11,152 nucleotides of DNA, taken from assembly GCA_031257695.1 (NCBI GenBank), contig JAIROB010000066.1, positions 1-11,152 on the forward strand. Reading direction: 5' to 3'. Both the position numbers and the translations under genes were made by a program. The stretch comes from Treponema sp. (GTDB lineage: Bacteria; Spirochaetota; Spirochaetia; Treponematales; Breznakiellaceae). The notes beneath the pieces are model-generated. The model worked only from the letters and a program-made list of their open reading frames with translations, was not told where the DNA came from and searched no databases. Positions 1 through 5,745 of the stretch are shown here, in pieces; within the stretch, counting starts at the first letter, position 1, and each line of letters starts with the position of its first letter.

Positions 1-167
1 CATAACTGGATATACACGCCATAGGCGGAAGACATTTCACGATAGAAATCAACGTGTATATACTGTGTGAACGCGGTCGCGGTGAAGCTATACCAGTTCG
101 CCTCGTTGCTGCTGGAAAGATCGCCGACGGTCCAGGCATCGGCGGTAAGGGTTGTCGGCGTTATGCC
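1..167 (-). repeat. PPC-like domain repeat, copy B (partial, out of frame with copy A)
   Basis: Second copy of the unit, cut by the window edge. It reads ITPTTLTADAWTVGDLSSSN and then ANWYSFTATAFTQYIHVDF in a frame one base off from copy A. The 331-bp spacing of identical segments, 3 x 110 + 1, matches one extra base between the copies. Confidence 0.65.
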
Positions 168-174
168 GGGGGGG
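168..174 (-). other. C7 homopolymer at the frameshift point
   Basis: On the minus strand the run reads CCCCCCC, followed by GGCATAACG. With seven C the frame runs into an unrelated arginine-rich tail (PRHNADNPYRRCLDRRRS) and stops near 88. With six C it would pass straight into the second PPC-like repeat. This places the lesion in the tract. It may be a real mutation, a slippage switch, or a base-calling error. Confidence 0.7.
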
Positions 175-177
175 TAT

Positions 178-495
178 CACACTGGCGTTTAACACCATCT
201 CGTAGGCGCCGGTGAAGGAAGTGTTATACGGCGTTACCCGGACATAGTACTGGCCGCTGGTTTGCGTCACGGAAATAGACGGGTTACTGCCGTTCAAGAT
301 TCCCTGGCTGCCTGCAGTAGCGCCGGCGCTGTCATACAGTTGGACATATACGCCATTGTTGGCGCTTAGCGTACCAAAATCAACGTGTATATACTGTGTT
401 GCTGCGATCGCGGTAAAGCTGTGCCAGTTCTCCTGGTTAGCGCCTGTAATATTGCCGTCTGCCCAGACGCCCCCGGTAAGCGGGGTTGCGTTAAA
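178..495 (-). repeat. PPC-like domain repeat, copy A
   Basis: First of two tandem copies of a roughly 110-residue beta-rich unit. Residues shared with copy B include NW-SFTA-A-TQYIHVDF and GVY-QL. The DNA is also conserved: bases 377-399 are identical to 46-68 (23 bp), an offset of 331 bp. Resemblance to the bacterial pre-peptidase C-terminal (PPC) family is by pattern only. Confidence 0.65.
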
Positions 496-1064
496 GTCCT
501 CGGCGCTAAACTCCACCGGCTCACGCTCGTTCCCAAATTCGCTGGCGAGTTTGTTGTAGATATGCACAACCTCGTTCCGGCCCGTATTCCAGCCGCTGAA
601 GGTATACGAAGACTGCCCCGCTTTGTCGGAGTCCTCGACCCCGTTAATAAACCAGCGCTGGCCGGTGTAGCCCTCCCCCTGTGCGTTGATGGTCAAGCTT
701 CCTGTTCGGGATATGCTGGCTGTTGCGCCGTTGGAAAAAGCAAGTTTGTCCTGCTCGTTTATCCAGTACAGGGTGACCGTGGCGCCGTTGGTAAGCGCGG
801 TAACCGTTATCTGGAAGGATGCGGTTTTGGTGATACCGCCCCTGGTGTAGCTTGCCGTGACGGTTTTTGTGCCCGCCGCGCTCATATCGGGAGACGAGAG
901 GGTGTAACCGGTAACCGCTGCCTGGCTGCCGTCCTCGTAGCTCGCCGTTACCGCCATGCCCGCCGAGCTGAAGGTCTCGCCCGAAGAACCCAGGAGCAAG
1001 CTCCGGGGTATGAACGGCGGCTTCCAATCAGCCGGTTCTTAGGTAAAGAAGCCGCCGGACAAAA

Positions 1065-1147
1065 GAAGTCCTGGCTGGGGGTCCGGGGTGGAACCCCGGA
1101 GAGGGGGTAGGGCGCAACGAAGTGCGCCCGAGGGGGAGACTTCCCCC
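1065..1147. repeat. GC-rich nested inverted-repeat element
   Basis: Non-coding stretch that can fold as a branched structure. Outer arms gaagtc (1065-1070) and gacttc (1138-1143) pair over 6 bp. Inside are a hairpin of 8 bp with a 3-base loop (tccggggt 1082-1089 / accccgga 1093-1100) and a hairpin of 7 bp with a 6-base loop (gggcgca 1110-1116 / tgcgccc 1123-1129). A competing third stem is ggggga 1132-1137 / tccccc 1142-1147. The element sits where the surface-protein fragment loses homology and upstream of tamB. Its look is that of a dispersed palindromic repeat (REP/MITE-like), but only one copy is in this window. It is not a simple terminator: no T-run follows a stem on either strand. Confidence 0.5.
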
Positions 1148-1159
1148 CCCAAAAAAAAA
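1143..1159. other. C8-A9 homopolymer junction
   Basis: Eight C (1143-1150) run directly into nine A (1151-1159) at the right edge of the GC-rich element, where base composition changes abruptly to AT-richer DNA. It could be the edge of an inserted element or a length-variable tract. No flanking target-site duplication was found by eye. Confidence 0.5.
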
Positions 1160-1168
1160 CCGCAAAAT

Positions 1169-1197
1169 TTGGGATTATATTTATCATGGGTTATGGT
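1169..1197 (+). promoter_or_regulatory. Candidate sigma-70-type promoter for the tamB operon
   Basis: TTGGGA at 1169-1174 (4 of 6 to TTGACA) and TATGGT at 1192-1197 (4 of 6 to TATAAT) are 17 bp apart, in the only AT-richer stretch upstream of tamB. The predicted transcript would begin near 1204 and have a leader of about 70 bases. The match is weak and is inference from spacing and position. Confidence 0.3.
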
Positions 1198-1205
1198 ATA
1201 CCATA
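1192..1205. promoter_or_regulatory. Perfect 14-bp palindrome, operator-like
   Basis: TATGGTATACCATA is a perfect inverted repeat with no spacer, covering the putative -10 box and lying 70 bp before the tamB start. Position and symmetry fit a binding site for a dimeric regulator. No regulator gene is in the window, and a 14-bp palindrome can arise by chance. Confidence 0.35.
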
Positions 1206-1264
1206 GGGATTTACAGGGCAATTTAGCCGATACTGATAGCGGGGCGTTCCATAAAAAGCGCCAT

Positions 1265-1269
1265 AAGGA
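1265..1269 (+). promoter_or_regulatory. tamB ribosome binding site (decides GTG start)
   Basis: AAGGA at 1265-1269 is 6 bases before GTG 1276 but 18 bases before the next candidate, ATG 1288. The spacing favours GTG 1276. Confidence 0.55.
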
Positions 1270-1275
1270 CGATGG

Positions 1276-4200
1276 GTGGACATTCCCATGGAAGCGGAGG
1301 CCGGTAAACACCGCAGCCGGTTGGTTTACCGTCTGATACGCTTTGGCATACAGCTTCTCGTTTTTCTCGCCCTGGTAGCGGTAAGTACCGTTTTGCTCCG
1401 GCCTCTGCAGGGGCTTATGCAGTTCCGGATGACCCAAATTCGGGACGAGCTCTTGTCCCGGGCGGAGCTTTACCTAAATCTGCGAATCGAGTACAGCTCC
1501 ATGGCCCCTTCCATTTTTGGCGCCCTGGATATACGGGATATAAGGATGTACGCCTCCGACGCCGAGCCGGCGGTCTCCATTGAGCGTTTCCGCATTGCCT
1601 ACCGGTTCTGGGATCTGGCGCGGGGAAGGATCTCCAAATCCATCCGTTCTGTCCGCATCGACCGCCCGGAGATCAGTCTGGACTTGAAGGGGGACGCTGT
1701 CCTGGGGGGCCGTTTTTCCGCGGGATCTTCCGGCATGGATTTCCGCAGCGATGCCCTGCGAAGCCTCGCCGCCCTGATCCCCGAGGATCTGCTCATCAGG
1801 GTGAGGGGGGGGGAATTCCGGTTTCTCACCGCCGGAGGGACGGTCCGGGTGGAGGGGCTGAATTTTGAAACCCGGGCGGAAGGGGAGGTCTTCCTTTTTT
1901 CCGGAAAATGGTCTGCCCTTGCCGAAATAGCCGGGTTTTTTAACCAGTCCATGGGGGCGGCCATGTCCGGCCAGGTTGAAGGGGAACTGTCCCGGGATCT
2001 AAACGCCGGCGGAATGCAGCTCCAAATTCCCGTTTTGTCCGGGGATTTCTTTGTTTTCAGGACCATGACCGTCAATATTTCCCTTGCGGGGCAGGAGCTT
2101 GAGATCCGCAAGATCAACGACCGTCTGCCGGTGGACTTTTCCCTGCGCTACGGTTTTGAAACGCGGCGCATAAACGGCTCTTTCCGGGCGGAGGATTTTT
2201 CCCTGGGGGATTTGGTTTCCTTTACGGGCTCCTGGCGGAAGTACAACCCCTATCTGGGCATACGGTCCACGGGCTACGCGGCCATAGGGCACGACAGCCG
2301 GGGGGATGTCTTCTACGAGGTTGATCTTTCGGGGGCCCTGCGAAACGGCGGCGCGGCGGGAAGGTTTGCCTACGCGGTGGCCGGCAAAGGGGACCGCCGT
2401 TCCTTCGAATTTACCCGGTGCGAAGCGCAGCTTCCCAGGGGGGAATTGAGTTATTCCGGCGGCATGAGGCTGGACCCGTTTATGCCCAACGGGGTTTTTC
2501 ATGCCAGGGATTTTTCCCTGGGCGGGGACGGGGGGCTTAACGGGGACTTTACCATAAGCTCCAGGGGACGGACTATCGAGTTTTTCGGGGAAAGCGTTTC
2601 CCTGGGCCCGGTGGAGCTTGCCGCCCTGGACGGAGCGCTGGTCCGGGAAAACAGGGGCCTGTCCTTCTTCTTCTCCGCGCTGCGGTTCCGAAACATCGAA
2701 TCCTATGAGGATGTGCAGTTGGGGTCCCTGTCCCTGGAAGGGGCCTTTAATCAAGAATCCCGGCGCCTGCAGGGCAGCCTTGCCCTGGATTCCTTCTCCG
2801 TTTCCGATATTACCGAGGGTATCCAATCCCTGTTCCCCCGGGATCTGGTCCCGAATGCGCTCCGGTACGTCGCGGATAGGGTATTAATCACCACCGAGGT
2901 TTTTGTCAGCACCGACTTTGAGCATATCCTCTACAACGCGCCGCGGTTAGTGGTGGTTTATTCGGGGAACCGCGATGTTTATACCCTGGTTTCGGTCTCC
3001 GGAACCGACAGGCGTTTCGAGCTAAGCCAGGGCAGGGTTGTCTGGACGGAGGGCAACGCCGAAGCCGCGGGGCACGCAGATTTTTCCAACCCCAACGACA
3101 TTACCTTTTCTTTCCAGACTTCGTACCAGGATATGTTTTATTTTTTGGACGGGGAGTATCTTGACCGGCGTTCCCTGAGCGTCCGCGGCTCCTACGGTTT
3201 CCGGATATACCTTTCCGCCACGGAACAGGGCGGTTATTCCGGGTACGCGGAGGCGGCGTCCTTTCCCCTCCCCTGGGACGGCCAGGCAATGCGTTTGAGT
3301 TTTCTCGTGTCCCTGCGCTACGACGATCCCAGGTACTGGTCCGTTACGGTGGATCACTTGGATGTCCAGAATATGATTACCCCGGTTTCGACCTATACCT
3401 CCCTGGGCATTTCCGGGGAGATCAACGAAGGGGGGATGTTGTTCCAGCGCATGGTGTTTGACGACGGGCAGGGCCCCCTGAGCGGCAGGGCTATCGCTTC
3501 CTGGGGGGAGGGTTTTTCCCAGCCCTCGGGGGAGCTGGTTATCCGAAACCAGCAGGGCGCGGAAATCGCCCACATAAGGGCTTCCTATAACGGGGAAGCC
3601 GCGGACATCAATTTTTCCGGGACGGCGATACAGTTGGGCCGTTTCCTGCGGAATTCCTATAATACGGTGTTCACGGGGAACGGGGACATTCACTGGCGAT
3701 CCTGGGATTCCTATTCCGCTATCCTTAATCTGGGCGATCTGAGCGCCAGGGTTGGGGATAACGATGTTGCCGCCTCGGGGTCGGTGATGATCGACCAGGA
3801 CAAGATTTCCCTGCAAAACTTCCGGGCAGGGTATAACGCCCTGGAACTGTCCCTGGATCAGCTCCATGTGGACCGGCTGAATTCCTATGCCCGCGCCGCC
3901 GCCCAGATTCGAGGAAGCTTCATGGGCCGCTCCCTGGATTTGGCCTTTAACACGGACCTGGATTTTTCCCGTATCGATTCCTGGTTTAGCCTGCCCCAGG
4001 CGGTGAACACCTTTAGCGGCGCGCTGTTTGTGCAAAATGTGCGCTGGGAAACTATTCGGTCCCGGGAGCCTGTGAGCTTTGTCTTTTCCCGCAACCATGC
4101 CCAAATGTACCTTTCGGGAGGGCCGGGGGATATGCTCAAGATGCAGATTGCCGGCGACGGGGCTTTTTACGCGAGTTTCGCAAACCCCGCTCCTTTCCGG

Positions 4201-5745
4201 GGTTCCGTGGTGGGGGTCGTCACCGGCAAAACCATCGATGTCCGGACCACCGATCTCTACGTGGACCTGGGCTCCCTGTGGCGGTTTATCCCCAGGAAAG
4301 AAATTATCAATGTTCCCGGAGGCATTGCGGATGTTTCGGTGGAGATCCGGGGCAGCCTGGGGGATCCGGAATTTTTCGGAACCGCCCGGGTCCACGGCCT
4401 GCGTCTGGACGTGCCCCGGTTCCTGCGGGCGGAGATTGAGCCCGTGCCCGCAACCATAACCCTGGAGGGGAATGAAATGACCTTTGGCCCCATCCCCGCC
4501 AGGGTAGGGGGAGGCGCGGGCACGGCTTCCGGATGGTTCCGCTTTGACCGGTGGGCGCCCAATGTCTTTACCATCGATATTCAGGCGCCGGAGGAAACCC
4601 CCATCCCCTTCGGCGTGGACATTGCGGGAATACAGGCGGACGGCGACGCCTCGGGCCGCCTTGTTCTGAGCATGGAAGACCTGATTTTGCGGGTTGACGG
4701 GGATTTGACGGGAAACAATACGGAAATAAACCTGGACACCCGGCAATTTTCCTGGCAGGCCCCGGAAGCGGAGGAACCCCCGGAGCTTGCCGCCGTGCCT
4801 GTGATGGCGGATCTCCGTCTTGCCACCGGCCCCAAGGTGGAATTTGTGTATCCCTCCCGGGATTTCCCGGTGGTCCGGGCAAACGCCGACGCGGGCGCGA
4901 TGATCAGGATCACCAGCGACACCCTTTCGGGGAGGTTCACCGTGGAGGGGGATGTTGCCATCCGCAGCGGGGAGATATTCTACTTTCAGCGGAGTTTCTA
5001 TATCCGGGACGGGATATTGTCCTTCAATGAAACCAAGGAGCAGTTCGATCCCCTTATCTCCGCCAGGGCGGAAGCGCGGGACCGGAACGATGACGGGGAG
5101 GTGACCATTTCCATGATTGTGGACAGTTCCCCCCTCCGTTCCTTTACCCCCCGGCTTGAGTCCAACCCTCCCCTTTCCCAGTTTGAAATTTTGTCGCTTC
5201 TGGGGCAAAATTTTGCCGGGACACCCTCGGAGGACCCCAATGAATCGATTCGGAACATGGTTTATGCCGGCGGGGATTTTCTTACCCAGTTTTACATAGT
5301 CCGGCGCTTTGAGCGGCTGGTCCGGGATCTTATCCATGTGGATATGTTTTCGATCCGCACCCAGGTGCTGCAAAATTTGTTGATTCTGAACACGGGCCTG
5401 GGGGAACCGGTTGACAGAATTGCCGGTCCCGGTAACTATTTTGATAATACGACTGTTTTTCTGGGTAAGTATTTTGGGCCTGACGTTTTTGGCCGGACCA
5501 TGCTATCATTCCGGTATGATGAAAATCGGACTACCTTTGGCGATATTTCCCAGGGCGGGCTGGCCCTTGGGGGAGGGGTGTCTCTGGAGGCGGACATTGG
5601 GGTTGAATTGCGCGGCCCCCTGTTCGACATCCAGGTTAATTTTGCCCCCCGGAGCCTGGAGAATATGTTTGTGAATGATCTTTCTTTTACCCTTTTGTGG
5701 CAGCGATCGATCAGAAATTTGAACGATTTATGGAAGGAGCCTTGA
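1276..5745 (+). CDS. tamB: TamB-family translocation/assembly module protein (AsmA-like superfamily)
   Basis: Large envelope protein of 1489 residues, longer than the roughly 1260-residue E. coli TamB. A short basic N-terminus is followed by one hydrophobic segment at about residues 21-41 (LIRFGIQLLVFLALVAVSTV), an inner-membrane anchor. The rest is a long run of beta-strand-rich repeats expected to form the periplasm-spanning groove of the AsmA/TamB superfamily. The C-terminal TamB domain (DUF490) is clear from about residue 1034: GEIFYFQRSFYIRDGILSF near 1232 and PPLSQFEILSLLGQNFAG near 1300 are its most typical stretches. Family members act in outer-membrane protein assembly and/or phospholipid transport between membranes. 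In Borrelia the TamB homologue has been reported to interact with BamA, there being no separate TamA; the direct bamA neighbour here fits that. GTG 1276 is chosen from AAGGA spacing; ATG 1288 is the alternative. A G9 tract lies at 1805-1813 (codons 177-180). The stop overlaps the bamA start by one base. Confidence 0.92.
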   Translation: MDIPMEAEAGKHRSRLVYRLIRFGIQLLVFLALVAVSTVLLRPLQGLMQFRMTQIRDELLSRAELYLNLRIEYSSMAPSIFGALDIRDIRMYASDAEPAVSIERFRIAYRFWDLARGRISKSIRSVRIDRPEISLDLKGDAVLGGRFSAGSSGMDFRSDALRSLAALIPEDLLIRVRGGEFRFLTAGGTVRVEGLNFETRAEGEVFLFSGKWSALAEIAGFFNQSMGAAMSGQVEGELSRDLNAGGMQLQIPVLSGDFFVFRTMTVNISLAGQELEIRKINDRLPVDFSLRYGFETRRINGSFRAEDFSLGDLVSFTGSWRKYNPYLGIRSTGYAAIGHDSRGDVFYEVDLSGALRNGGAAGRFAYAVAGKGDRRSFEFTRCEAQLPRGELSYSGGMRLDPFMPNGVFHARDFSLGGDGGLNGDFTISSRGRTIEFFGESVSLGPVELAALDGALVRENRGLSFFFSALRFRNIESYEDVQLGSLSLEGAFNQESRRLQGSLALDSFSVSDITEGIQSLFPRDLVPNALRYVADRVLITTEVFVSTDFEHILYNAPRLVVVYSGNRDVYTLVSVSGTDRRFELSQGRVVWTEGNAEAAGHADFSNPNDITFSFQTSYQDMFYFLDGEYLDRRSLSVRGSYGFRIYLSATEQGGYSGYAEAASFPLPWDGQAMRLSFLVSLRYDDPRYWSVTVDHLDVQNMITPVSTYTSLGISGEINEGGMLFQRMVFDDGQGPLSGRAIASWGEGFSQPSGELVIRNQQGAEIAHIRASYNGEAADINFSGTAIQLGRFLRNSYNTVFTGNGDIHWRSWDSYSAILNLGDLSARVGDNDVAASGSVMIDQDKISLQNFRAGYNALELSLDQLHVDRLNSYARAAAQIRGSFMGRSLDLAFNTDLDFSRIDSWFSLPQAVNTFSGALFVQNVRWETIRSREPVSFVFSRNHAQMYLSGGPGDMLKMQIAGDGAFYASFANPAPFRGSVVGVVTGKTIDVRTTDLYVDLGSLWRFIPRKEIINVPGGIADVSVEIRGSLGDPEFFGTARVHGLRLDVPRFLRAEIEPVPATITLEGNEMTFGPIPARVGGGAGTASGWFRFDRWAPNVFTIDIQAPEETPIPFGVDIAGIQADGDASGRLVLSMEDLILRVDGDLTGNNTEINLDTRQFSWQAPEAEEPPELAAVPVMADLRLATGPKVEFVYPSRDFPVVRANADAGAMIRITSDTLSGRFTVEGDVAIRSGEIFYFQRSFYIRDGILSFNETKEQFDPLISARAEARDRNDDGEVTISMIVDSSPLRSFTPRLESNPPLSQFEILSLLGQNFAGTPSEDPNESIRNMVYAGGDFLTQFYIVRRFERLVRDLIHVDMFSIRTQVLQNLLILNTGLGEPVDRIAGPGNYFDNTTVFLGKYFGPDVFGRTMLSFRYDENRTTFGDISQGGLALGGGVSLEADIGVELRGPLFDIQVNFAPRSLENMFVNDLSFTLLWQRSIRNLNDLWKEP
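1805..1813 (+). other. G9 homopolymer inside tamB
   Basis: Nine consecutive G in codons 177-180 (R-G-G-E). It is the longest G run I see in the window; other coding G runs reach seven (6410-6416, 6609-6615, 10650-10656). A change of one base would end TamB after about 12% of its length. Confidence 0.8.
5734..5739 (+). promoter_or_regulatory. bamA ribosome binding site inside the tamB 3' end
   Basis: AAGGAG at 5734-5739 is 5 bases before ATG 5745. It supports this start over GTG 5697 and ATG 5730, both of which would put extra residues ahead of a well-formed signal peptide. Confidence 0.75.

Larger units (their letters stand above)
1..1038 (-). pseudogene. Truncated, frameshifted surface protein fragment (Ig-like domain + PPC-like repeats)
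   Basis: This is the remnant or broken 3' portion of a modular exported protein, read leftwards. Frame is open from just inside a stop at 1041-1039. The only possible starts are a TTG at 999 or codons further inside; there is no signal peptide and no proper ribosome site, so the 5' end is missing. Visible parts in order: a bacterial Ig-like (Big_3/Big_4 type) domain at about 985-796, with GETFSSAGMAVTASYEDGS and TKTVTASY; a middle domain at about 795-535 with YTGQRWFING and SSYTFSG, a pattern I associate with spirochaetal lipoproteins; then a PPC-like beta domain at about 495-178 (NWHSFTA, TQYIHVDF, GVYVQLYD, YYVRV). Frame is lost at the C7 tract 168-174. Beyond it the next PPC-like repeat reads on in another frame (ANWYSFTATAFTQYIHVDF, GVYIQL) to base 1. 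If the shift is a sequencing error or switchable, the gene could be longer than it looks. Ligand and function are unknown; the domain types suggest carbohydrate or protein contact at the cell surface. Confidence 0.75.

Noticed and set aside
385..1110. 241-residue plus-strand frame opposite the surface-protein fragment
   Set aside because: The minus strand shows clear Ig-like and PPC-like repeats here; the plus frame is a Cys/Arg-rich shadow.
1132..1159. Rho-independent terminator at the gggggag...ttccccc stem
   Set aside because: On the plus strand the stem is followed by A, not T; on the minus strand no T-run follows the stem. Neither direction gives a terminator.
1088..1336. 82-residue plus-strand frame across the intergenic region
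   Set aside because: It reads through the inverted-repeat element and homopolymers, overlaps the tamB start, and has low-complexity basic content; not a credible protein.
3022..5373. 783-residue open frame on the minus strand, opposite tamB
   Set aside because: It lies entirely antisense to a well-recognised TamB. Its translation is rich in Pro, Gly, His and Arg with no domain pattern, as expected from the complement of a GC-biased gene.
5697..5744. Upstream starts for bamA (GTG 5697, ATG 5730)
   Set aside because: They would place charged residues before an otherwise standard signal peptide, and the AAGGAG site is correctly spaced only for ATG 5745.
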